Source: Clostridiales bacterium (GTDB taxonomy: Bacteria; Bacillota; Clostridia; Christensenellales; Aristaeellaceae). From it: a stretch of 64,000 nucleotides of DNA. Location: NCBI GenBank assembly GCA_015056205.1, contig SVGS01000002.1, forward strand, positions 124,001 to 188,000, written 5' to 3'. Under the pieces are notes generated by a model. It was not told where the DNA came from, did not search any database, and saw only the letters and a list, made by a program, of their open reading frames with translations. This document shows positions 42,195 to 50,317 of the stretch, one piece after another (positions within the stretch are counted from its first letter, which is position 1; each line of letters starts with the position of its first letter). The position numbers and the translations under genes are program-made.

Positions 42195-44234
42195 TCAGAA
42201 TGCGTTTTGAAGCGGAACCTGTCCCCTCAGCCTGCGGCACATCTCCTCGTCGCTCAGCTGCGTCGTCCGGTGGGACTGCAGCGTCACGCGGGTTTCCTCC
42301 GCGGGAATCAGATACTGCTTCTCCCATCCGAACAGGCGTTCGCTGTCCCCCCGGATCCGCAGCCAGGCCCGAACGCCTTCCAGCGTCCGCACCGTCACCC
42401 GCACGCCGGCGAAGCAGTCATTGTCATAGTAGTGGGCGAACCTTCCGGAAACGGCGTCCATCGCCTCAAGCGCCTTTCGGCTCGCCTGCAGCGCGCGGTC
42501 GGTCCAGAGATACGCCTGCAGATCGTCCCCGTTCAGGCAGTGCAGGCAGGCCTGGCAGAAGGAATACAGGCCCTCGCAGCCCGACGCGTGGATCAGTCCC
42601 TGCAGGCCCATCGTCTGCTCCAGGCGCTCCGCCTCTTCCTCCGGCAGAGCGGCCTCCAGATCCCGGATCCGCTTCAGATAAGCCTTCCAGGAAGCGATGC
42701 CGGGCTGAACGTTTTCTCCGAAAATCCGGACCTGCTCCGGAAAAGGAACGTTTCCCGCCGCCCAGATCATACTCTCCACCGGCCGGCCGGTTTCGCCCCG
42801 CAAAAGCGCCCGGGCCAGCGCCCGCAGCGGCCAGTGATAATACTGATCCCCCGCCAGGTCGTCCTCATGGGGGCCGTATTTCACCGCGCACGCCGAATAA
42901 CCGGTCAGCACGCCGGCGGCCTGCCCGCCGCCGTAATAATCCGCCGCGAATTCCCGGGCCGCTTCCTCCGGATCGCAGCGGCCGTCCTGCCACATCCGGC
43001 GGACAATCTCCAGCATGAACAGATGGGGGCGGACAGATCCCACGTTGATGTTCCACAGCGTATCCGCCTTCCGCTCCAGCACCCGCTCCAGTTCCCGGAT
43101 GACCAGGGATACCGGTACCTGCAGCATCGTGATATGGTTGGCCGCCTGCAGATCATAGAAGCTGACATGATAATAGATCCCGTGCCGGCCGGTTTCCTCC
43201 GGCCCCGGCATGGCGTCCACCCGGGGATTCAGGTTTTCCTGCCGCCGGGAGATCATCCGGCCGAATCCGTTGTCCCCCCAGATCTTCACGACCTCCTCCG
43301 GAACCGTCAGGAATCCCTGGCGGTACAGCCCCATCAGCTCGCCGTACAGATTCGTGGAAAAGAGGGCGTCCGGATCCTTCGCCCTGGTCAGCTCCATCTG
43401 CCTGCGCATCACGGAGGAAATAAAGCGCCCCCGTTTCTCATCCGTATCGAAACCGGCGCCGTCATCGTCCCAGAAAGCGTGATCGCCCTGGCCCCTGAAG
43501 CCGATGCACCACAGAATCCGCTTGCCGGCATACCGGTCAATCGCTTCCTGCCAGAGCGCTTCGTACTTTTCCGGATACAGGACATAGGAGGGCGTCAGGT
43601 CCGGATACACCCGTCCGAACATCCGGGCGCCCAGCAGCTCGCTGTGGTGCTGCGTCACCCACAGGCCCATCTCCAGCGCCATATCCGTCAGCACCCGTCC
43701 GTCATATTCCCGGTCCGTACCCGGAATCACCATGTTCCCGCCGCAGCGCAGAATGGTTTCAAAGGTCCGCTTCCATACCTGGTACCGGAGCGCTTCCTCC
43801 ATATGCCAGCCGGTGAACAGCACCTCGTCATTCACAAACCAGCTGCGGAACCGCACACGCCAGACCGGCGCTTTCCACTCCTGCGCGGGCACGGAAACCG
43901 TCTCCCGCTGTTCCGGCCGGCGCTCCATCCACCAATCCAGGGGCTTCACTCCGAGCAGCCGTTCGCTCAGGGAGAGCAGGCCGTAAACAACGCCCAGATC
44001 GTCCCCGCCGGTGATCCGGATTTCCGCCGGACAGACCTCCGCCCGGTACGCCTCCGCCGCCAGCCGGGGATCGATCTCCGCCCGGATCGTGTTCTCCGGG
44101 CCGCGGCCCGTCAGCGCTTCCCGCATATCCCGCTTCAGAATCTCCGCCGCGTTCCGGATCGGGGCGTTTTTTTCGTCCGCCTCCACCCTTGTATTCAGTG
44201 AAAAAACGAAGGTCTCCGTTGATTTGTCTGACAT
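42195..44234 (-). CDS. GH115-like alpha-glucuronidase (distant)
   Basis: This 679-residue cytoplasmic protein shows an N-terminal beta-alpha domain with ITGGDDLGVVYGLLSLSE, as in GH115, GH67 and GH20 enzymes, then the GH115-like active-site region SWFVNDEVLFTGW (132-143), IWGDNGFGRMISRRQENLNP and RHGIYYHVSFYDLQ. A helical C-terminal part follows. GH115 enzymes remove alpha-1,2-linked glucuronate or its 4-O-methyl form. The match is partial and the protein is shorter than xylan-acting members (over 800 residues), so the substrate may differ. It lies 111 bases after the AEC carrier gene with no promoter seen between. Confidence 0.75.
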   Translation of the reverse strand: MSDKSTETFVFSLNTRVEADEKNAPIRNAAEILKRDMREALTGRGPENTIRAEIDPRLAAEAYRAEVCPAEIRITGGDDLGVVYGLLSLSERLLGVKPLDWWMERRPEQRETVSVPAQEWKAPVWRVRFRSWFVNDEVLFTGWHMEEALRYQVWKRTFETILRCGGNMVIPGTDREYDGRVLTDMALEMGLWVTQHHSELLGARMFGRVYPDLTPSYVLYPEKYEALWQEAIDRYAGKRILWCIGFRGQGDHAFWDDDGAGFDTDEKRGRFISSVMRRQMELTRAKDPDALFSTNLYGELMGLYRQGFLTVPEEVVKIWGDNGFGRMISRRQENLNPRVDAMPGPEETGRHGIYYHVSFYDLQAANHITMLQVPVSLVIRELERVLERKADTLWNINVGSVRPHLFMLEIVRRMWQDGRCDPEEAAREFAADYYGGGQAAGVLTGYSACAVKYGPHEDDLAGDQYYHWPLRALARALLRGETGRPVESMIWAAGNVPFPEQVRIFGENVQPGIASWKAYLKRIRDLEAALPEEEAERLEQTMGLQGLIHASGCEGLYSFCQACLHCLNGDDLQAYLWTDRALQASRKALEAMDAVSGRFAHYYDNDCFAGVRVTVRTLEGVRAWLRIRGDSERLFGWEKQYLIPAEETRVTLQSHRTTQLSDEEMCRRLRGQVPLQNAF

Positions 44235-44345
44235 GGGTTTTCTGAATCCTCCGTATCGTTTGATTTCCGTCTTCTCCGGCTCCGTCCGGCGACGCCGCGG
44301 CGCCCGGTTTCCTCCTCCGTTTTCCCGGTTCCGGCGCCCGGGATC

Positions 44346-45281
44346 TCAGCCGATTCCCGCGGCCGCCAGCACCGTGAACCCGATAATCGCGACCAGCGTG
44401 GACACGGAAAGCGCGGCGGACACGTAAGCCCGCTGCTCCGTGCCCTTCGCGAACACCGGCAGCACAAAAGGCGGCGGCATCAGGAACATGACCAGCACCG
44501 CGGCGTCCGCCTTCATCTCCGGCCAGAGCGCGTGCAGCGCCAGCAGCAGCAGGCCGCCCAGAACCGCCATGATGGCCAGCCTCAGGCCCACGACGGCGCA
44601 GGTGGCTTTCCAGGGAATATCGTCCAGCACCAGATCGTATCCGATCGCCAGCAGAATCAACGCGCTGGTGGGTGCGGAGACAAAGTCCGTACACGCGTCC
44701 AGAATTCCGCTGATGCCGGAGGGAACCAGCGCCTGATAGAGGCCGGTCGCCCCCAGCAGCACGCCGGCGGCGATCGCCGCGATAATCGGGGAGCACAGCA
44801 TCTCCCGGACCAGCTGACCCGTTCCGGCCTTCCCGCCCTCCTCCCGGGTCAGGAGGATCTTGTACAGGGTGAAAACAAACAGCACCTGTCCCAGATCGAT
44901 GCGGGAGAACTCCGCGACCCGCTCCCGGCCGTACAGCAGGGTAAACAGGGCGTAACCCAGCATGCCGGCCTCAAAGCCCGTCGTCAGAAACGGCACAAAG
45001 GGGCTCTTCATGCCCAGCCGGGGCCCCAGCGTCTTTCCCATGGCGTAGGCGGCGACGCAGACGGCAAACATCATCAGCGGGATGATCACGTCCGAAAGCG
45101 TGTAGTGCGTGACCGCGAAGGTGTGCAGCAGAACAGCCGGCAGCGCAATCTGCACGGCGACGGTTTTCAGGGCCTGAACCCCTTCCCGGGTAATCAGCCG
45201 CTTTCTCCGGCAGATCACCCCCAGAAACAGCATCAGCAGGACGGGAAGGATCGTCCGCAGAGCATCCGCAACAGGATTCAA
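44346..45281 (-). CDS. AEC-family (auxin efflux carrier-like) membrane transporter
   Basis: This 311-residue transporter has about ten helices. It opens NPVADALRTILPVLLMLFLG, and PSGISGILDACTDFVSAPTSALILLAIGYDL is the mid-domain start of the second five-helix half. Bacterial members move malate, malonate and other organic acids. The start is TTG 45281 after GAGGGGG. It leads the GH115-like gene, so it may move a uronate or an acid product. An operator-like palindrome lies just upstream at 45300-45313. Confidence 0.88.
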   Translation of the reverse strand: MNPVADALRTILPVLLMLFLGVICRRKRLITREGVQALKTVAVQIALPAVLLHTFAVTHYTLSDVIIPLMMFAVCVAAYAMGKTLGPRLGMKSPFVPFLTTGFEAGMLGYALFTLLYGRERVAEFSRIDLGQVLFVFTLYKILLTREEGGKAGTGQLVREMLCSPIIAAIAAGVLLGATGLYQALVPSGISGILDACTDFVSAPTSALILLAIGYDLVLDDIPWKATCAVVGLRLAIMAVLGGLLLLALHALWPEMKADAAVLVMFLMPPPFVLPVFAKGTEQRAYVSAALSVSTLVAIIGFTVLAAAGIG

Positions 45282-45299
45282 ATGGAATTCCCCCTCTTC

Positions 45300-45313
45300 C
45301 GCAATCGCTTACG
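45300..45313 (-). promoter_or_regulatory. LacI/cre-like operator before the AEC carrier gene
   Basis: The minus strand reads CGTAAGCGATTGCG, with a central CG and near-symmetrical arms (CGTAA/TTGCG), 19-32 bases before the TTG start. It resembles the stronger site at 47545-47558. Confidence 0.4.
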
Positions 45314-45475
45314 CCTGCCCGGTTCCGTTTATCCCAAAGGCTTTTCCGTGCCCCTACTCTATCATTTTTTCCTCCGTTCCGTCAATCGTTCCGCCCGCGG
45401 AACTCGCAGGCGGAACCGGCCTCCGTCTTTTTTCCGCGGCGGCGGTATGCTATACTGAGAGGGGGGATCAATACC

Positions 45476-45814
45476 ATGAATTACGTTTATCTGCTCCGGT
45501 GCGCGGACGGCACCCTCTACTGCGGCTGGACCACCGACCCGGAAAGCCGGGTCCGCGTCCATAACAGCGGCCGGGGCGCAAAATACACGCGCTCCCGCCT
45601 CCCGGTGGAGCTGGTCTATACCGAGGCATATGAAAACCGGCATCAGGCGCTGAGCCGGGAATGGCAGCTGAAGCGCCTGAGCCGGAAAGAAAAGCTGGCT
45701 CTGATTAATTGTTCTCCGGCCGGATCACCCGATACAGTTCATAAGCTCCCGGCTGCGTCCGGGTCTCAAAAACCGTCTCCCCGTCCTTCCGGTACAGAGG
45801 CTGAAGGCGGATAA
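45476..45814 (+). CDS. GIY-YIG nuclease-domain protein
   Basis: A 112-residue protein of the small GIY-YIG family (UPF0213/YhbQ-like). The motif is NYVYLLRCADGTLYCGWT, with the catalytic arginine in DPESRVRVHN and the glutamate in LSREWQLKRLSRKEK. The domain ends near residue 78; the remaining 34 residues are read opposite the 3' end of the convergent gene (45705-45814) and have no domain character, so they may be a by-product of a lost stop codon. The role, DNA or RNA maintenance, is unknown. ATG 45476 follows GAGAGGGGGG. Confidence 0.85.
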   Translation: MNYVYLLRCADGTLYCGWTTDPESRVRVHNSGRGAKYTRSRLPVELVYTEAYENRHQALSREWQLKRLSRKEKLALINCSPAGSPDTVHKLPAASGSQKPSPRPSGTEAEGG

Positions 45815-47492
45815 CGCCGCCCGTATGCCGGTCTTTCCGGACGGGCATCTCCAGCGTGTCGGCTTCTCCCGTCACGTGGATCCGGAGAATGGCCGGCTGG
45901 GAGGTACCGGTGGCATAGGGATAAACGATAAAGGCGTCGTTGTCATACGCGAAGAGGCTGGTTCCCGACCCGCACTCCAGATACACGCCGGCGGCGGGGA
46001 ATTCGCTGCGCAGGCGGGTCAGGGCTTCCGCCGGCACCTTGTACAGATCCGGGAAGCTGTCCGGCACCGCCAGGGTCAGCATCTGTCCCTTTCCGTAGGT
46101 ATCCCGCAGCAGCACGCCGAAGCTCTCCTCCGTGTCCCCCACCTTGACGAGGGCCCAGGCGGAATTGTTGCGGAACTCGCACACCGGAATCCCGATCTCC
46201 TCCGTTCCCCGGGGGAAGGTCAGCGACGGCTGAGGCTGTTCAATCCCCTCGATCCGGTACTGCCGGCCCCGGATCCTGCGCCCGGTGAAGCGGATGGAGG
46301 TCATCCGCTGAATACCCCGGTCCATCGTATCCTCCAGGAACCCGCTGGTGACCAGGGCTTTGCCGCCTCCCGCCACATAGGCTTCCAGCCGCTCCACGAT
46401 CTCCGGATCGCAGGCGGCGGCGCGGGTCAGCAGGATGGAGGGAGCGGACTCCGGCCAGTAGGGGCTGCAGACGACCGGCAGTCCGCACATACCGAGGAAA
46501 TCCTGCACGTTGTCCTCTCCCTGGCTGTTGTCCGGCAGATAGCAGACGGTGCCCACGGGCGTTCCGCAGTGATCCAGCACCGCGTCCAGCTTGTCCAGAT
46601 GATATCCCAGAGGCGGGATATACGGGCTGTCCGCCAGCGCCTGGAAGCAGAACAGCATCAGCTCCTTCGGTTTGGAGAACGCCGTCAGGTACGCCTGCTC
46701 CAGATACTGCTCCGTCAGATGGAAATCAAAGGGATCGAACCAGCCGCCCCCGTTATGCCCCGGCCACATGTTTTCAAAATAGGTCATCAGGGAATAGCTC
46801 AGATACCGGGGCAGATGCTGATCCGTGGTCACGGTATCCCGGGCCTCGGTGCCGGTATAGATCCGGTCGAACAGCTTCCGCTGCTCCGCCGGGTTATAGC
46901 CGGTCTCCTGATAGCTTTCCGCCCAGTTCGGATACTTGATGGTGATCCGGCAGTCCGGATTGGCCGCCTTTGCCGGGGCGATAATACAGTCCCGGCTGAC
47001 CTTTTCCATCAGGGCCAGGCGGTAGGCCTTCCAGCTTCCGTCGGTAATCCCGTGCGCCCTGTTGAACAGATCCCGCTCCCGGCGGCAGGTGTCGCAGGTA
47101 CAGTTCGTGAAGAAAAAGTCATCGATAATGAACTCGTTAAAATGCCTGCCGAGGAAATCGCACACTTCCTTCAGCCGGTCCGTCATCGCCGTGTCGTTAT
47201 AGCAGAAGGTGTCAAACAGGCGCTGTTTCGGCTCCGCTCCCTCCGGCGTGGGAATGGTGGTTGTCAGGCCGCCGGCCACCTCGACCCCGTGCTGTTCAAA
47301 AACCTCCCGGCACAGCGCCACCTGATCCTCCCCCGCCATGACGCCGGAGCGGAAAGGTTCCAGATAAACCTTGTCGGGGCGCAGATACTTTTCAAAGAAA
47401 GCGATCTCCTTCTCCAGCTGCTCCCGGTTCGCCCGGGCCGTCCCGGCAGCCACAAAATAGTAAACGAGCTTAAAGTTCCGGTAGTTCCCCAT
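45705..47492 (-). CDS. Predicted TIM-barrel carbohydrate enzyme of unrecognised family
   Basis: About 595 residues from ATG 47492 (GGAGGAGG upstream), with no signal peptide. The N-terminal 330 residues look like a glycosidase-type barrel: KVYLEPFRSGVMAGEDQ, FIIDDFFFTNCTCDTC (121-136) with an acidic pair and a C-x-C-x-x-C cluster that could bind zinc, DCRITIKYPNWAESYQ and YIPPLGYHLDKL. A segment around 345-400 (SILLTRAAACDPEIVERLEAYV then GGGKALVTSG) resembles the glutamine-amidotransferase-like middle domain of GH42-type enzymes. The C-terminal part is beta-rich. I cannot assign a CAZy family. It lies after the second importer operon but has its own operator and terminator-isolated start. 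Confidence 0.65.
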   Translation of the reverse strand: MGNYRNFKLVYYFVAAGTARANREQLEKEIAFFEKYLRPDKVYLEPFRSGVMAGEDQVALCREVFEQHGVEVAGGLTTTIPTPEGAEPKQRLFDTFCYNDTAMTDRLKEVCDFLGRHFNEFIIDDFFFTNCTCDTCRRERDLFNRAHGITDGSWKAYRLALMEKVSRDCIIAPAKAANPDCRITIKYPNWAESYQETGYNPAEQRKLFDRIYTGTEARDTVTTDQHLPRYLSYSLMTYFENMWPGHNGGGWFDPFDFHLTEQYLEQAYLTAFSKPKELMLFCFQALADSPYIPPLGYHLDKLDAVLDHCGTPVGTVCYLPDNSQGEDNVQDFLGMCGLPVVCSPYWPESAPSILLTRAAACDPEIVERLEAYVAGGGKALVTSGFLEDTMDRGIQRMTSIRFTGRRIRGRQYRIEGIEQPQPSLTFPRGTEEIGIPVCEFRNNSAWALVKVGDTEESFGVLLRDTYGKGQMLTLAVPDSFPDLYKVPAEALTRLRSEFPAAGVYLECGSGTSLFAYDNDAFIVYPYATGTSQPAILRIHVTGEADTLEMPVRKDRHTGGVIRLQPLYRKDGETVFETRTQPGAYELYRVIRPENN

Positions 47493-47544
47493 AGAGCCTC
47501 CTCCTGACCGAGTCATCGTTTTTTACCATTTGTCCATTCATATT

Positions 47545-47558
47545 TGCAATCGTTTGCA
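47545..47558 (-). promoter_or_regulatory. LacI/CcpA-type operator before the gene at 45705-47492
   Basis: The minus strand reads TGCAAACGATTGCA, a near-perfect palindrome with a central CG. With the preceding A it matches the catabolite-response consensus at all but one fixed position. It lies 53-66 bases before the ATG and overlaps a likely -35 (TTGCAA). Either CcpA or an unlinked LacI-family regulator could bind. Confidence 0.6.
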
Positions 47559-47605
47559 TTTCTTTGTTCTCATTATACCCGCTTTCCCCGGTTTGCGCAA
47601 CATCT

Positions 47606-47640
47606 GAAAAAAACAGCCCCGCCCGTTTCCGGGCGAGGCC
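47606..47640 (-). terminator. Terminator of the second importer operon
   Basis: A GC-rich stem (GCCTCGCCCG with CGGGCGGGGC, GAAA-type loop) is followed on the minus strand by TGTTTTTTTC. Confidence 0.88.
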
Positions 47641-47681
47641 GCTTCTTTTTTCGTCAGGCCGAAGCCTGTCGGGAATCTGAA

Positions 47682-49298
47682 TTACTTGACAGCAGGCGCT
47701 TCGTTGTAAACAGCCTGCAGCTTCTCGGCACGCTCGTCGATGATCGCCTGTCCGCCGGAAGCCAGATAGTCGGCCATGCCGGCATCGTAGACGGCGTCGA
47801 ACTGATCCACGGAAGCGGAAACCGCCTGGGTCAGCATGGCGTCGCGCTTCGCGGTCAGGCTGGTGCCGACGTCGGTCTCGGCGGTGATGTCGCCCACGTT
47901 GTAGTGCTTCGCGGTCCGTCCGTTGGCGATGGCAGCCTCATGAGCGCCAATCACGATCTCGGCGGGAACGGAAGAATAGTTCAGGGCGCGGGAAGCCTCG
48001 GTGGCTTCGCCGATGTTCAGGCCGTTCACGGTGATGGTGTAGTCGATGTTCATGCCGGAGTTCATGACCCACTCGCCGGTGGCCGGCAGGGTCTTGTAAG
48101 CGCCGTCCGCGGTGATCTCGTGGTTGACGCCTTCCTTACCGGTCTGCAGGAACTTGATGGTATCGGGGTTGGAGATGAAGTTCACATACAGCAGGGAGGC
48201 CAGGGGCTCCTTGTTGGTGGCGGGGAAGAAGACCTTCCGGTCGATCCGGTCCGCCAGATACTTCCGGGTGATGCCGGCTTCATTCTTGAAGCAGTCCACG
48301 GCCACAAACGCGGCGTCGGGGCCCACGTTCCGGACCAGGTTGGCTTCGATGGAGTCGTCATTGTTGCGGAAAGGATAGTCCCAGTTGTGGATGAAAGCGC
48401 CCACATAGCCGGCCTTCATCATGTCGTCCTCGGCGGTGCTGTCGGTGTAGAGGCCGAAATCCTTCCAGACCAGGCCTTCGTTGTACCACTTGTTCAGCAC
48501 GCGGATGCCTTCCTTGTAGTTCGGATACAGCAGATGACGGTCATCGTAGCCGTATACGTACAGGGTCGCGTCGTCCACATCTTCCGGAACCTTGCTGATG
48601 CTCAGCAGGTCGTTCCGCCAGCCGATATCGGTGGAGGTGCTGTAGGGAACCATCTTGGCAGCGTCGGCGCCCAGCAGGGTTTCGGCGTTGTCACGGAAGG
48701 CGACCAGGCAGTTGTAGAACTCTTCCTCGGTGGTGGGCAGGGCCAGACCCAGCTTGTCCAGCCAGTCCTTCCGGATGAAGGTGTTCAGACGGGCACGGTC
48801 GGCCAGCACGGCTTCCAGGGCCCACACGGTCTTGGTTTCCGGATTCTGATCGTAGTAGATGTTGTAGTCTTCCAGCAGGCCCCACAGATCGCCCAGCTGA
48901 TCCTTGTACTCGGTCAGATAGGGGTTCAGATCGATCACGCCGCCCATGTCGGCGAAGGTCTGAATCGTCGGATAGGAGTAGGTCACGCAGATGTCGGGAG
49001 CTTCGCCGGTGGCCAGCAGATTGTTGATGTCATCCACTTCCGTCCAGCGGCCGACAGATACGTATTCCACTTCGACGTTGTACTTCTCGAGCATGCCCTT
49101 CTTGATGTAGTCCGTGAAGGGATTGTTGGTGGGATCGCTTCCGCCGTCGTTGTTACGGTTGAAGATTTCCACCTTGATGTGGCGGGTTTCGGTGAACTTG
49201 CCGTCCACGAAGCCGTCGTCCGCCGCGAGCGCGGTGGAGAAGATCCCCATGGCAGCTACCAGGGCCAGGACCAGGACCAGTGACAGGAACCGTTTCAT
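47682..49298 (-). CDS. Extracellular sugar-binding protein of the second LplABC-type importer
   Basis: A 538-residue exported protein with the signal peptide MKRFLSLVLVLALVAAMGIF and likely cleavage after STALA; again no lipobox. The family-1 binding fold is of the large LplA type (VEYVSVGRWTEVDDINNLLA, GEAPDICVTYSYPTIQ, TFIRKDWLDKLGLALPTTEEE). ATG 49298 is favoured because GGAGG lies six bases upstream; ATG 49304 abuts it. It is the last gene of its operon, followed by a terminator. The ligand is probably an oligosaccharide processed by the neighbouring GH115-like or barrel enzymes. Confidence 0.9.
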   Translation of the reverse strand: MKRFLSLVLVLALVAAMGIFSTALAADDGFVDGKFTETRHIKVEIFNRNNDGGSDPTNNPFTDYIKKGMLEKYNVEVEYVSVGRWTEVDDINNLLATGEAPDICVTYSYPTIQTFADMGGVIDLNPYLTEYKDQLGDLWGLLEDYNIYYDQNPETKTVWALEAVLADRARLNTFIRKDWLDKLGLALPTTEEEFYNCLVAFRDNAETLLGADAAKMVPYSTSTDIGWRNDLLSISKVPEDVDDATLYVYGYDDRHLLYPNYKEGIRVLNKWYNEGLVWKDFGLYTDSTAEDDMMKAGYVGAFIHNWDYPFRNNDDSIEANLVRNVGPDAAFVAVDCFKNEAGITRKYLADRIDRKVFFPATNKEPLASLLYVNFISNPDTIKFLQTGKEGVNHEITADGAYKTLPATGEWVMNSGMNIDYTITVNGLNIGEATEASRALNYSSVPAEIVIGAHEAAIANGRTAKHYNVGDITAETDVGTSLTAKRDAMLTQAVSASVDQFDAVYDAGMADYLASGGQAIIDERAEKLQAVYNEAPAVK

Positions 49299-49386
49299 AG
49301 TCATTCCTCCTTCTTATTTCTTTCAGAGGGTTTCCGCCCTCAGAAATTCGCAGTTGCCGCTTTCCGCCGCCGGCGGACCGCGGAGA

Positions 49387-50304
49387 TCAGCCCTTGACCG
49401 CGCCGATCGTCACGCCGGTGACGAAATAGCGCTGCAGCCAGGGATAAACCACCAGGATCGGCACCGTGGCAAACATGACGGTGGCCATCTGAATGGTCTT
49501 GGATACGCCGTTGTTGAAGAAGCCTTCCTGCGCCACCTGCTCGCTGGTCTGCGTGGAGTTCTTGATCACGTTGTACAGCAGCAGCTGGATCGGCCAGTAC
49601 TTTTCGCTCTCGCTCTTTTTCAGATACATCAGGGCGTCGGAGAAACCGTTCCACCGGCCCACGGCGTAGAACAGCGCCAGGGTCGCCAGCACCGGCAGGC
49701 TCAGCGGCAGATACACCTTGAACAGCACCCGGATCGGGCCCGCCCCGTCGATTTCCGCCGCTTCCCGCAGGCTGTCCGGCACGCCGTAGAAGAAGCTGCG
49801 CATGATGATGACGTTGAACACGCTGATACAGTTCGGCACGATCAGCGCCCAGGGGGTGTTCAGAATGTGCAGGTTATTCAGCAGGATATAGGACGGAATG
49901 GTTCCGGCGCTGAAATACATGGTGAACAGGATAATGAAGTTGATCACCTTGCCGCCCCGCAGGTTGGAGTAAATCAGCGGATAGGCGGTGCAGACCGTCA
50001 GGAACAGGGACAAAAGCGTGCATCCCACCGTCAGGATCGCCGTCCACCCGAGGCTCCGGGTATACTTCTCCGTCGTCAGCACGGTCTGATAGGCTTCCAC
50101 GTTCCAGCCCTTCGGCCAGATAAACACATCGTTGCGCACCAGCGCGTCCGCGGAGGAAAGGCTGCAGGCCAGCACATGCACCATCGGCAGCAGGCAGACC
50201 AGCATGGCCAGCAGGCAGATGAGGGCAATGACCAGATCCCCCACGCGGGTTTTCCGGGATTTAATCATCCCGTCGTGCAGTTTCTTATTCTGTACGCTCT
50301 GCAT
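49387..50304 (-). CDS. Carbohydrate ABC importer permease, LplC type (second system)
   Basis: About 305 residues with six helices. The EAA loop is LREAAEIDGAGPIRVLFKVYLP. The end LQRYFVTGVTIGAVKG is nearly the same as in the first system's LplC. ATG 50304 fits GGAGG at eight bases; the upstream GTG at 50313 is too close. It lies 13 bases after its partner permease. Confidence 0.93.
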   Translation of the reverse strand: MQSVQNKKLHDGMIKSRKTRVGDLVIALICLLAMLVCLLPMVHVLACSLSSADALVRNDVFIWPKGWNVEAYQTVLTTEKYTRSLGWTAILTVGCTLLSLFLTVCTAYPLIYSNLRGGKVINFIILFTMYFSAGTIPSYILLNNLHILNTPWALIVPNCISVFNVIIMRSFFYGVPDSLREAAEIDGAGPIRVLFKVYLPLSLPVLATLALFYAVGRWNGFSDALMYLKKSESEKYWPIQLLLYNVIKNSTQTSEQVAQEGFFNNGVSKTIQMATVMFATVPILVVYPWLQRYFVTGVTIGAVKG

Positions 50305-50317
50305 TTCCTTCACCTCC

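Noticed and set aside
42195-44234. GH67 alpha-glucuronidase
   Set aside because: The N-terminal domain is shared, but the catalytic segment FVNDEVLFTGW and the GIYYHVS strand fit GH115 better.
47544-49283. Open frame of 579 codons on the plus strand
   Set aside because: Antisense of the second binding-protein gene; it lacks any recognisable domain.
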